Shown here piece by piece: positions 1-6,602 of a stretch of 12,308 nucleotides of DNA. Under the pieces are notes generated by a model that did no database searches, was not told where the DNA came from, and worked only from the letters and a program-made list of their open reading frames with translations. Position 1 is the first letter of the stretch. Every line of letters starts with the position of its first letter. The position numbers were made by a program, and so were the translations under genes. Source of the DNA: DASZIT01 sp052143315 (GTDB lineage: Bacteria > Actinomycetota > Acidimicrobiia > Acidimicrobiales > RAAP-2); contig JBKQTE010000102.1 in the NCBI GenBank assembly GCA_052143315.1, positions 1-12,308 on the forward strand, given 5' to 3'.

Positions 1-1956
1 GGCCCGCACCCGCCATCCGGTGGAGGAGAACCGGTCGCCCTCCCGGGTCACGACCACCAGGTCGGGTCGGGACAGCGCCAGGTCGATGGCGTCGGTCCAC
101 CCGCCGCGGGGGCAGACCGAGCCGGCCAGCAGGGTGTCGAGCACGGCGTCGAGCCCGTGCACGCCGGGCCGGCCCGAGCGCGGCCGCACGTGGTGGCGGA
201 CGGCGTCGGTGAACGGCGGCTGCTCGCCGGACGACTCGTCGCCGGCGGACGACCCGGTCAGGGCCAGCACCGCCCCGGTGGCCTCTCCCTGGCGGAGCCG
301 GGACAGGGCGGCACGGGCCGGGCCGCTCCCCGACACCACCACCGCCGCCAACGACGCCCCGGCGGCGGCCTCGAAGGCGTCCTCCCAGCCGGCGTCCACC
401 TCCACCAGGTCGAGGAGGATGCCGACCACGCCGTCCACCCCGGCCAGCAGTTCGGCCCCGGCGGCCCCCCGGGCTTCGTCGAGGGCCCGCTCCAGGGCGT
501 CGGCTCTGGCCTCGGAGCGGTGGTGCTCCTGCTCCGCCTGGCGCAGCGTCTCCTCGGCCACCTCGAGGCGGCGGGTGGCGGCGGTGTGGGCCGTCTCGGT
601 CTCGGCCACCGTGGCCTGCAGCTGATGGCGGGCCCGCTCCGTCTCTGCCAGCCGCTCGGCCAGCTCGTGGTCCTCGCCCTCGATGGAGGCAGCCCGGCGT
701 TGAGCCGAGGCCAGCCGGGCGGCGATCTGCTCGAGGGCCCGACGGTCCCGCTCGAGACCCCGCTCGAGCGAGCCCAGCTGGCCACGGACCTCGGTGACCG
801 CCCGGTCCGCCTGGCGGAGCCCTGCCTCGTCCCCCCAAGTGGCCAGGTGCTCATCCAGGGCGGCGGCCCCGGCCTCCTCGGCCTCCAGCAGTCCGGCCTG
901 CTCCGGGGCCAGTGCCTCGGTCTCGGCCTCGGCGGCTTCGAGCTCGCTTCCCAGCCGCGCCCCCTCGGCCTCGAGGGTGGAGACCACGTCGGCGTCGGCG
1001 GCGGCGTCGAGGGCCTGGGTGAGCGACCGCTGGCGCTCACGCAGCACGCCGGTGAGGCCGCGAGCCCGCTCCACCAGGCCCTCCACCCGACCCAACGACG
1101 ACGCCAGGTCGGCCTCTCGCTGGGTGGACAGCTCGTCGGTGGTCCGGCTGGTGGCGGTGTCCAGCTCGGCCAGCGACGCCCGGAGCTGCTCCTCGGTGGT
1201 GCGGAGCTCGGACCGGGTCCGGGTGCCCTCGGCGTGGCGTCCGTCCAGCACCGACAGCTCGGTGCCGGCGACGTAGAGCCGAACCGCCCGAAGCTCGGCG
1301 GCCAGCTCGCCGTGGGAGCGGGCCGCCGCCGCCTGCCGCTCCAGCGGGCGAATCTGGCGCTTGACCTCCCGCACCAGGTCGTAGAGGCGTTCGAGGTTCT
1401 CCTCGGTCGAGGCCAACCTCCGCTCGGAGCGCTCGCGCCGGCGCCGGAACTTCAGCACCCCGGCCGCCTCCTCGATCACCGACCGGCGGTCCTCGGGGCG
1501 GGCGTTGAGGATGGCGTCGAGCTGACCCTGGCTGATGATGACGTGCTGCTGGCGCCCGACGCCGGTGTCCGACAGGAGCTCCTGGACGTCGAGGAGCCGG
1601 CAGGGGGTCCCGTTGATGGCGTACTCGCTGTCCCCGGACCGGAACAGGGTGCGGGTGATGGTGATCTCGGCCAGGTCGGAGGCCAGCTTGCCCGAGCTGT
1701 TGTCGATGGTCAGGGCTACCTCGGCCCGGCCCAGCGCCGGCCGGCTGGCGGTGCCCACGAAGATGACGTCCTCCATCTTCGACGAGCGCAGGGTGCGGGG
1801 GCCCTGGGCCCCGAGCACCCAGGCCACGGCGTCCACCACGTTGGACTTGCCGCTGCCGTTCGGGCCCACCACCACGGTGATCCCCGGCTCGAACTCGAGC
1901 ACGGCGGGATCGGCGAAGGACTTGAAACCTTTGAGCGAGAGGGACTTCAGGAACAC
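1..1956 (-). CDS. smc: Chromosome segregation protein SMC, N-terminal part (cut by window edge)
   Basis: SMC is the ATPase that, with ScpA and ScpB, compacts and segregates the chromosome. The frame gives 652 residues from a GTG start and is still open at base 1, so the rest of the protein (C-terminal coiled coil and ABC signature/Walker B head, about 500 residues by family length) lies outside the window. Seen in the sequence: N-terminus VFLKSLSLKGFKSF, Walker A GPNGSGKS at residues 31-38, the Q-loop glutamine at 143 followed by GQLDAIL and RPEDRR, then a long Glu/Arg/Ala/Leu-rich coiled coil from about residue 165 to 495, and a hinge domain from about 500 (GVVGILLDLVEVDAGWEDAF) to the edge. 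The GTG start matches the family N-terminus, with a modest AGGG about 8 nt upstream. It is the last gene of the acpP-rnc-mutM-smc run in this window, 45 nt after mutM. Identification is secure; the start is very likely. Confidence 0.96.
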   Translation of the reverse strand, partial: MFLKSLSLKGFKSFADPAVLEFEPGITVVVGPNGSGKSNVVDAVAWVLGAQGPRTLRSSKMEDVIFVGTASRPALGRAEVALTIDNSSGKLASDLAEITITRTLFRSGDSEYAINGTPCRLLDVQELLSDTGVGRQQHVIISQGQLDAILNARPEDRRSVIEEAAGVLKFRRRRERSERRLASTEENLERLYDLVREVKRQIRPLERQAAAARSHGELAAELRAVRLYVAGTELSVLDGRHAEGTRTRSELRTTEEQLRASLAELDTATSRTTDELSTQREADLASSLGRVEGLVERARGLTGVLRERQRSLTQALDAAADADVVSTLEAEGARLGSELEAAEAETEALAPEQAGLLEAEEAGAAALDEHLATWGDEAGLRQADRAVTEVRGQLGSLERGLERDRRALEQIAARLASAQRRAASIEGEDHELAERLAETERARHQLQATVAETETAHTAATRRLEVAEETLRQAEQEHHRSEARADALERALDEARGAAGAELLAGVDGVVGILLDLVEVDAGWEDAFEAAAGASLAAVVVSGSGPARAALSRLRQGEATGAVLALTGSSAGDESSGEQPPFTDAVRHHVRPRSGRPGVHGLDAVLDTLLAGSVCPRGGWTDAIDLALSRPDLVVVTREGDRFSSTGWRVRA

Positions 1957-1971
1957 CGGGCTGACCCTACC

Positions 1972-1987
1972 GGCACCAGCAGGTGCC
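1972..1987. repeat. Small perfect hairpin between mutM and smc
   Basis: A GGCACC arm (1972-1977), a 4-nt loop and a GGTGCC arm (1982-1987) form a perfect 6-bp stem in the 45-nt gap between mutM and smc. It has no T-run on either side, so a full intrinsic terminator is unlikely. On the smc transcript it would sit about 15 nt before the GTG and could affect ribosome access or mRNA processing. The structure is directly visible; any role is inference. Confidence 0.4.
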
Positions 1988-2001
1988 CGGGGAGGGCCAG
2001 G

Positions 2002-2841
2002 TCACACCTGACAGTGTTCGCACAGGTAGGTGGAACGGCCCCCCGACTTGACCCGGATGATGGTCGAACGGCACCGGCGGCAGGCCTGGCCCTCCCGGTC
2101 GTACGCCTGGTGCTGGCCCTGGTACTCCCCCACCTCGCCGAAGAGGTCGCGGTACTGCTCGTCGGCCAGCGACGATCCCCGTCGCTTGACCGCTTCGGCC
2201 AGCGTCTCGACCATCGACCGGTAGAGCCGGCGGACCTCCTGGGAGGAGAGCGAGTTGGACTGGCGGTCGTCGCGGAGACCGGCGGCGAAGAGGATCTCGT
2301 CGGCGTACATGTTGCCGATGCCGGCCACGAACTCCTGGTCCATGAGCAGGGCCTTCAGCCCCGACTTGTGGGACGTCAGCAGCACCCAGAACTTCTCCCA
2401 GCTCATGACGTCCTCGAGCGGGTCGAAGCCGAGGTGGGCCAGCTCCGGGACGGCCGGACCACCCTCGACCGGCGTCGAGACGAAGAGCTCACCGAAGGTG
2501 CGCGGATCGACAAACCGCAGCTGGCCGCCCTGGGTGAAGGTGACGACCGCGTGGGTGTGGGGGGCCTTGGGCTCCTTGACGCTCTTGGCCCGCTGCAGCT
2601 GGCCGCTCATCCCCAGGTGCACGACCAGGGTGCCGCCGTCGTCCAAGCCCAGGAGCAGGAACTTTCCCGAGCGGCCGATCGAGGTGACGGTGCGGCCCTC
2701 GAGGCGGGCGCGGAAGTGCTTGGCGCTCGGATGGCGCCGAACGGTGCGGCCGTTTCGCACCTCCACGGACTTGATCTTCCGTCCCACGACCTCGCCCTGC
2801 AGGTCGCGCCGGATGGTTTCCACCTCCGGAAGTTCAGGCAT
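2002..2841 (-). CDS. mutM: Formamidopyrimidine-DNA glycosylase (MutM/Fpg)
   Basis: Bifunctional DNA glycosylase/AP lyase that removes 8-oxoguanine and formamidopyrimidines in base-excision repair. The 279-residue length is normal for the family. Seen: N-terminus MPELPEVETIRRDL, where Pro2 is the Schiff-base nucleophile and Glu3 the catalytic acid; the conserved lysine at Lys60 in GRSGKFLLL; the helix-two-turn-helix motif GIGNMYADEILFAAG; and a C-terminal zinc finger with Cys254, Cys257, Cys274 and Cys277, including the GRSTYLCEHCQ end with the family arginine. The ATG is fixed by the N-terminal proline, which must follow Met; the frame is open 46 codons further upstream but that stretch lies inside rnc. 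The ATG overlaps the end of rnc by 8 nt, and GGAGG lies just upstream, indicating translational coupling. The rnc-mutM-smc order is a common actinobacterial arrangement. Confidence 0.97.
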   Translation of the reverse strand: MPELPEVETIRRDLQGEVVGRKIKSVEVRNGRTVRRHPSAKHFRARLEGRTVTSIGRSGKFLLLGLDDGGTLVVHLGMSGQLQRAKSVKEPKAPHTHAVVTFTQGGQLRFVDPRTFGELFVSTPVEGGPAVPELAHLGFDPLEDVMSWEKFWVLLTSHKSGLKALLMDQEFVAGIGNMYADEILFAAGLRDDRQSNSLSSQEVRRLYRSMVETLAEAVKRRGSSLADEQYRDLFGEVGEYQGQHQAYDREGQACRRCRSTIIRVKSGGRSTYLCEHCQV

Positions 2842-3517
2842 CCCCTCCGCCTCTCTGATCCCCCAACGCCTCGCAGGCCAACCTGGCGGCCTCCTGTTCG
2901 GCGTCCTTCTTCGATCGCCCCTCGCCAATGCCGAGGTGGTCGCCAGCAACGTACACCGTGGCCAGGTACCGCCTGGCATGGTCGGGCCCGTGGCCGTCCA
3001 CGTTGTACTTGGGCACGCCCCGGCCCAGGGCCACGGAGACCTCTTGCAGGCGGCTCTTGTGGTCGGACTCCCCCGGCTCGACGATGGCGGCCTCGATGCG
3101 TTGCGACAGCCGGCCCAGGATGAAGCTCCGGGCCTCGTCGACGCCCCCGTCGAGGTAGATGGCCCCGATGATCGCCTCGGCGGTGTCGGCCAGGATCGAC
3201 TCCTTGGCCCTGCCTCCCGACAGGTCCTCTCCGCGGCCCAGCCGCAGGAGCGGCCCGATGCCCAGCTCGAGGGCGACCTCGGCCAGCACCCGGGTGTTGA
3301 CCACCGACGCCCGGACCTTGGCCAGCACCCCTTCGGGCAGCTCGGGGTGGGCGCGGTAGGTGTGCTCGGCCACCACCAGCCCGAGCACGGCGTCGCCCAG
3401 GAACTCGAGGCGCTCGTTGGACGGCCGATCCCCCTGCTCGGCGCACCACGAGCGGTGGGACAGCGCCTGTTCGAGCAGGGACGGATCGGCGAAGCCGTAC
3501 CCGATCAGGTCGGACGT
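2834..3517 (-). CDS. rnc: Ribonuclease III, with a probable non-canonical ACG start
   Basis: Double-strand-specific endoribonuclease for rRNA and mRNA processing. With an ACG start at 3517 the product has 227 residues, a normal length. Seen: an N-terminal helix typical of the family (GYGFADPSLLEQALSHRSW), the signature NERLEFLGDAVL with catalytic Glu38 and Asp42, the second acidic pair Asp111 and Glu114 in DTAEAIIGAIYLD, and a C-terminal dsRNA-binding domain from about 153 to 220 (starting KSRLQE, ending with the basic GRSKKDAEQEAARLA helix). The odd feature is the start: the frame is open up to a stop at 3656-3658, yet upstream of a GTG at 3388 there is no ATG, GTG or TTG, and that GTG lies after the catalytic motif. 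The ACG at 3517 follows the acpP stop by one base and has GAGGGGG 6 nt upstream; a CTG at 3508 is the alternative. Function is certain; the start is inferred, and a base error turning ATG into ACG is possible. Confidence 0.93.
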   Translation of the reverse strand, partial: TSDLIGYGFADPSLLEQALSHRSWCAEQGDRPSNERLEFLGDAVLGLVVAEHTYRAHPELPEGVLAKVRASVVNTRVLAEVALELGIGPLLRLGRGEDLSGGRAKESILADTAEAIIGAIYLDGGVDEARSFILGRLSQRIEAAIVEPGESDHKSRLQEVSVALGRGVPKYNVDGHGPDHARRYLATVYVAGDHLGIGEGRSKKDAEQEAARLACEALGDQRGGGDA

Positions 3518-3518
3518 C

Positions 3519-3815
3519 TCAGGCCCCCTCGAGCTTGATGTGGACGTAGTCCACCGCGTCCCGTACGGTGCGGAGGTCCTCGAGGTCCTCGTCGTCGATG
3601 CGAAAGCCGACTGAGCGCTCGCCCAGCTCCTCCTCCAGCGCCTCGACCAGCTCGATCAGGGCCAGGGAGTCGGCGTTGAGGTCCTCGGCGAACGACGACG
3701 ACTCGGTGATCGTCGAAGGCTCGATCTCCAAGATGTCGGCGAGCAGGTCGCGGGTGAGCTCGAACACCTGCTGGCGATCGAGCGGACCCTTCTCCACGTG
3801 GGTCTCGGCGGGCAC
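3519..3815 (-). CDS. acpP: Acyl carrier protein
   Basis: Carries acyl intermediates on a 4'-phosphopantetheine arm, normally for type II fatty-acid synthesis in the cytoplasm. From the chosen GTG the product has 98 residues. The modification site is Ser50 in the sequence EDLNADSLALIELVEALEEE, which is the classic DSL motif at the start of helix II; the rest is short, acidic and helical as expected (LLADILEIEP helix I, then DDEDLEDLRTVRDAVDYV). The GTG at 3815 was chosen because GGAG lies 5 nt upstream; the frame continues upstream with 22 more residues of Arg/Pro-rich sequence that do not resemble an ACP. A later GTG six codons in is possible. It is the first gene of the minus-strand operon and ends one base before the proposed rnc start. 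No fatty-acid synthesis genes are seen nearby, so a specialised rather than general ACP cannot be excluded. Confidence 0.93.
   Translation of the reverse strand: MPAETHVEKGPLDRQQVFELTRDLLADILEIEPSTITESSSFAEDLNADSLALIELVEALEEELGERSVGFRIDDEDLEDLRTVRDAVDYVHIKLEGA
3524..3530 (-). promoter_or_regulatory. Ribosome binding site supporting the ACG start of rnc
   Basis: On the minus strand GAGGGGG lies inside the last acpP codons and ends 6 nt before the ACG at 3517. This is near-ideal spacing for that codon and too far (15 nt) for the CTG at 3508. It is the main sequence argument for choosing the ACG as the rnc start. Confidence 0.5.
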
Positions 3816-3837
3816 GGCAACTCCTGGACTCGATTTT

Positions 3838-3852
3838 CGGGCCTTCCGCCCG
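3838..3852. repeat. Short dyad near the acpP start
   Basis: CGGGC (3838-3842), 5 nt, GCCCG (3848-3852). In an acpP transcript this would form a 5-bp hairpin shortly before the ribosome binding site. Short stems of this kind are common in GC-rich DNA, so significance is uncertain. Confidence 0.3.
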
Positions 3853-3875
3853 GGCCGCGGTACGGGAAACCCCGA

Positions 3876-3900
3876 TGCCACCAGGGAAGTTCCCGTGGCA
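3876..3900. repeat. Imperfect 25-bp dyad in the divergent control region
   Basis: TGCCAC (3876-3881) pairs with GTGGCA (3895-3900), and inside it GGGAA (3884-3888) pairs with TTCCC (3890-3894), leaving only a CA bulge and one central base. That is 11 paired bases per side. It could be a protein-binding site or a hairpin in the acpP leader. The sequence is clear; the role is inferred. Confidence 0.5.
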
Positions 3901-3913
3901 CACGACCCACACG

Positions 3914-3934
3914 GATCGGGCCGGCGGCCCGATC
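3914..3934. promoter_or_regulatory. Perfect 21-bp dyad, likely operator, between divergent operons
   Basis: GATCGGGCCG (3914-3923), one central G, CGGCCCGATC (3925-3934): perfect 10-bp arms. It lies 9 bp upstream of the -10-like hexamer at 3944, so it would cover the -35 region of a rightward promoter, and it would lie just downstream of a leftward start site. A dimeric regulator bound here could act on both operons. Perfect symmetry is directly seen; operator function is inferred. Confidence 0.55.
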
Positions 3935-3943
3935 GGCAACAGA

Positions 3944-3950
3944 TATGCTA
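3944..3950. promoter_or_regulatory. Overlapping divergent -10-like elements
   Basis: TATGCTA reads as TATGCT rightward (3944-3949) and TAGCAT leftward (3950-3945); both fit the TAnnnT pattern of sigma-70-type -10 elements. The rightward one would start RNA near 3956, about 10 nt before the ATG at 3967. The leftward one would give acpP a leader of roughly 120 nt containing all three dyads. No good -35 hexamer is visible in either direction. Confidence 0.35.
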
Positions 3951-3966
3951 CCGGAAGACGCCATTC

Positions 3967-5556
3967 ATGGAGCAGAAACATTGCGGCAACCCGTGGGACC
4001 CATCGCCGGCGTATACCGGTGAGGTGAAGATCTCCGAGCTACGGGCAGCCGCCGGTGAAAGGCGGCCGGCCTTGCCCCCGTGGCCCTCGTACGATCCCGG
4101 CGCCTTCTTCGACGAGCTGGTGGGGCCCGGCGGCGTCCCCCGCCCGGCGGCGGCGGCGCTGTGGCGGCACTTCCAGGCCCTGGGGCCCGACGCCGTGGCC
4201 GAACGCCAGGAAGCGGCAGATCGGGAGATGCGGGCAGTGGGGGTGACCTTCACCGTCTACGACGGGACGGCCGGCGTCGACCGACCGTGGCCGTTCGACA
4301 TCATCCCCCGGGTGGTCTCCTCCCTCGAGTGGCACCACATCGAGACCGGCCTGGTCCAGCGGCTCAACGCCCTCAACCTGTTCATCGACGACGTCTACCA
4401 CGACCAGCGGTCGGTGGCCGCCGGCGTGGTCCCGGCCGAGCTGGTGTCCGGCTCGCCCAACTTCCGGCCCGAGTGCGTGGGCGTCGACCCGCCCGGTGCC
4501 ATCTGGGCCCACATCTGCGGCAGCGACCTGGTGCGCGACGCCGACGGCACCGTGTACGTGCTGGAGGACAACCTGCGGGTCCCGTCGGGCATGTCCTACC
4601 TGCTCGAGAACCGGATGGTGACCAAGCACGTGTTCCCGGAGATGTTCCGGTACTACAGCATCGAGCCGGTGGACCCCTATATCGGGCGTCTGGCCAACCT
4701 GCTGTCGTCGGTCTCCCCCTCGCCGGGGGACCCGACCATCGTGGTCATGACCCCGGGGATCCACAATTCGGCCTACTTCGAGCATGCCTTCCTGGCCCAG
4801 CAGCTCGGCGTGGAGCTGGTGGAGGGGAACGACATGGTGGTGCTCGACGACGACTGCGTGTACGTCCAGACCATCGACGGGCTGGAGCGGGTCGACGTCA
4901 TCTACCGGCGCATCGACGACCTCTTCCTCGACCCCGAGGTCTTCCGGCCCGACTCCGCTCTCGGGGTCCCGGGGCTGATGCGGGCATGGCGATCGGGCCG
5001 GGTCGGACTGGTCAACGCACCGGGGGCCGGGGTGGCTGACGACAAGGGCGTCTACGCCTTCGTCCCCGACATCATCCGCTTCTTCCTCGACGAGGAGCCC
5101 GTCCTCGACAACGTTCCCACCCTCCGGTGCGGCGATCCCGACTCGAGGCGGCACGTGCTGGAGAACCTCGAGCGACTGGTGGTCAAGCCGGCCAACGAGT
5201 CCGGTGGCTACGGGATCATGGTCGGCACCCAGGCCGCGCCCGGCGAGCTGGCCCGCATCGCCAAGGAGATCGACGACAACCCCCGCGGCTGGGTGGCCCA
5301 GCCCATCCTGTCCCTGTCCACCGCTCCCACCATGTGCGACGGGGACATCGCCCCGCGCCATGTCGACCTCCGGCCGTTCACCCTGATCGGGCCGGAGGGG
5401 GCGTACGTGACCCGTGGCGGGCTGACTCGAGTGGCCCGCACCGCCGGCTCGCTCATCGTCAATTCGTCGCAGGGGGGCGGCAGCAAGGACACCTGGGTGG
5501 TCGACACCTCGCTCGGCGCCCCGGCGGGGCCGGCACCCGGGCGGGACGACCCGTGA
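3967..5556 (+). CDS. Stand-alone circularly permuted type 2 ATP-grasp protein (DUF404/DUF407)
   Basis: Predicted ATP-dependent carboxylate-amine ligase of the circularly permuted ATP-grasp group; substrate unknown. The product has 529 residues from the ATG, which has GGAAGA 8 nt upstream; a GTG at 4024 (510 residues) is the alternative but has no spaced ribosome binding site. Seen: N-terminal DUF404-like part (FFDELVGPGG, GVTFTVYDG), acidic motif EDNLRVPSG with Glu200-Asp201-Asn202, TPGIHNSAYFEHAFLA, YRRIDDLFLDP (Arg314 to Asp318), LVVKPANESGGYGI with the probable nucleotide-binding Lys407 and Gly-rich loop, VDLRPF with Asp467, and the closing SSQGGGSKDTW at 500-510. All motifs expected of an active enzyme appear intact. 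It is first in an operon with alpha-E, fused ATP-grasp/alpha-E and transglutaminase genes. Mycobacteria carry a similar trio (as I recall, Rv2411c-Rv2410c-Rv2409c). The family is certain; the reaction is inference. Confidence 0.92.
   Translation: MEQKHCGNPWDPSPAYTGEVKISELRAAAGERRPALPPWPSYDPGAFFDELVGPGGVPRPAAAALWRHFQALGPDAVAERQEAADREMRAVGVTFTVYDGTAGVDRPWPFDIIPRVVSSLEWHHIETGLVQRLNALNLFIDDVYHDQRSVAAGVVPAELVSGSPNFRPECVGVDPPGAIWAHICGSDLVRDADGTVYVLEDNLRVPSGMSYLLENRMVTKHVFPEMFRYYSIEPVDPYIGRLANLLSSVSPSPGDPTIVVMTPGIHNSAYFEHAFLAQQLGVELVEGNDMVVLDDDCVYVQTIDGLERVDVIYRRIDDLFLDPEVFRPDSALGVPGLMRAWRSGRVGLVNAPGAGVADDKGVYAFVPDIIRFFLDEEPVLDNVPTLRCGDPDSRRHVLENLERLVVKPANESGGYGIMVGTQAAPGELARIAKEIDDNPRGWVAQPILSLSTAPTMCDGDIAPRHVDLRPFTLIGPEGAYVTRGGLTRVARTAGSLIVNSSQGGGSKDTWVVDTSLGAPAGPAPGRDDP
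5553..5556 (+). promoter_or_regulatory. GTGA overlap: alternative coupled start for the alpha-E gene
   Basis: The stop of the ATP-grasp gene sits in GTGA, and that GTG is in frame with the alpha-E protein 22 codons upstream of its ATG. The next two operon junctions use exactly this GTGA overlap. The ATG at 5619 is preferred because of its strong ribosome binding site and family N-terminus, but the GTG could give a longer form. Confidence 0.3.
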
Positions 5557-5606
5557 CCAGGGTCCAGGGCGCGTACGACGGCACACTCGACGAGAACAAG
5601 GAAGGC

Positions 5607-5614
5607 AAGGAGGG
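5607..5614 (+). promoter_or_regulatory. Strong ribosome binding site of the alpha-E gene
   Basis: AAGGAGGG ends 4 nt before the ATG at 5619, with another AAGG just upstream. It is the strongest Shine-Dalgarno in the operon and decides the ATG as start. Confidence 0.75.
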
Positions 5615-5618
5615 CACC

Positions 5619-6602
5619 ATGCTGCTCGCCCGTATGGCTGAGGCCGTCTACTGGGCCGGCCGGTACCTCGAACGGGCGGAGAGCACGGCCCGGATCGTGC
5701 AGGTCCACACCGACACCCACGTCGACCTGCCGATCGGCGAGGACGTGGGGTGGGAGCCGCTGCTCTCCATCGTCGGCGTCCACTCCGAATTCACGCTCCG
5801 GCACTCGGCGGCCGTGGAGGGCGGTGACACCGTGGCGGCCGAGGCCGACGTGATCGAGTTCGTCCTCCATCACCGGGACAACCCGACCTCCATTCTCGCC
5901 TCGCTGGCTTCGGCCCGGGCCAATCTCCGCACCGCCCGGCCGGTGGTCCCGCGGGAGGCGTGGGAGGTCTGCAACGACCTGTGGCTGACCAGCGTCGACC
6001 ACCTGGCCGAGGCGGACACCCGGGAGGGCCGCGTCCTGTGGCTCCGTCGGGTGGTGGCCGGATGTCAACGGATCACCGGCATACTCCTTGGCGCCATGAA
6101 CCGTGACGAGGCGATGTCCTTCCTGTGGATCGGCCAGAACCTCGAGCGGGCCGACCTCACCACGCGCGTCCTCGATGTCCGGTCGGACAACCTGTCCATG
6201 CAGCGGGGCGACGATCCGTACGACGTCGTCCACTGGATGGCGGTCCTCCGGTCGCTGGCCGCCTACCAGCCGTTCCGCCGGGCTATGCCGGCCCGGCCCC
6301 AGGGGGGCTCCACCCTCCGCTTCCTGCTCCAGGACGACCGGTTCCCACGGGCGGTCAGCGCCTGCCTCAGCGAGGTCCGCAGCCACCTGAAGGAGCTGCC
6401 GAGAGCCGAGGACGCCATCGAGGCCTGCGCCGAGGCTTCCCTGCTGGTCGCCTCGGCTCCGGTGCCGAGGCTGACCCTGAGCGGGCTGGCGGAGTTCCTC
6501 GACGGCGTGCAGATCGCCCTGGCCGAGGTCCACCGCTGCATCGACCGCACCTACTTCCACCCGGCACTGGCCCGCTGGCAGCCGGAGTCCGCCGCGTCGT
6601 GA
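5619..6602 (+). CDS. Stand-alone alpha-E domain protein (DUF403)
   Basis: All-helical protein of the alpha-E family, found almost always with circularly permuted ATP-grasp and transglutaminase-like genes; biochemical role unknown. The 327-residue length is typical. The N-terminus MLLARMAEAVYWAGRYLERA matches the family start, so the ATG with AAGGAGG upstream is preferred over an in-frame GTG at 5553. The key motif W-x-G-R-Y-x-E-R-A-E-x-T-A-R lies at residues 12-25 and recurs as LWIGQNLERADLTTR at about 169-183, an internal two-fold repeat. No signal peptide or membrane segment is visible, so it is probably cytoplasmic. The gene follows the stand-alone ATP-grasp by 62 nt and overlaps the next gene by 4 nt (GTGA), which suggests coupled translation and a partner role with the ligase. 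Family assignment is firm; function is inference. Confidence 0.93.
   Translation: MLLARMAEAVYWAGRYLERAESTARIVQVHTDTHVDLPIGEDVGWEPLLSIVGVHSEFTLRHSAAVEGGDTVAAEADVIEFVLHHRDNPTSILASLASARANLRTARPVVPREAWEVCNDLWLTSVDHLAEADTREGRVLWLRRVVAGCQRITGILLGAMNRDEAMSFLWIGQNLERADLTTRVLDVRSDNLSMQRGDDPYDVVHWMAVLRSLAAYQPFRRAMPARPQGGSTLRFLLQDDRFPRAVSACLSEVRSHLKELPRAEDAIEACAEASLLVASAPVPRLTLSGLAEFLDGVQIALAEVHRCIDRTYFHPALARWQPESAAS

Noticed and set aside
1..1956. SMC as a truncated or broken gene
   Set aside because: The frame is intact through the hinge domain and simply reaches the window edge; no stop or frameshift is seen.
1957..2001. Intrinsic terminator separating mutM from smc
   Set aside because: The 6-bp hairpin has no following T-run and the gene order suggests co-transcription; it is listed only as a hairpin.
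157..3123. A 988-codon open frame on the plus strand, opposite smc and mutM
   Set aside because: Its translation is low-complexity Gly/Leu/Pro/Arg-rich with no recognisable domain, and it lies antisense to clear SMC, MutM and RNase III coding sequence. Long antisense frames are expected at this GC content.
2834..3388. Starting rnc at the GTG at 3388
   Set aside because: It would remove the NERLEFLGDAVL motif with catalytic Glu38 and Asp42, and the upstream in-frame sequence clearly matches the RNase III N-terminus.
4039..5586. A 515-codon minus-strand frame opposite the stand-alone ATP-grasp gene
   Set aside because: No domain is recognisable and the plus strand is well supported by conserved motifs throughout.
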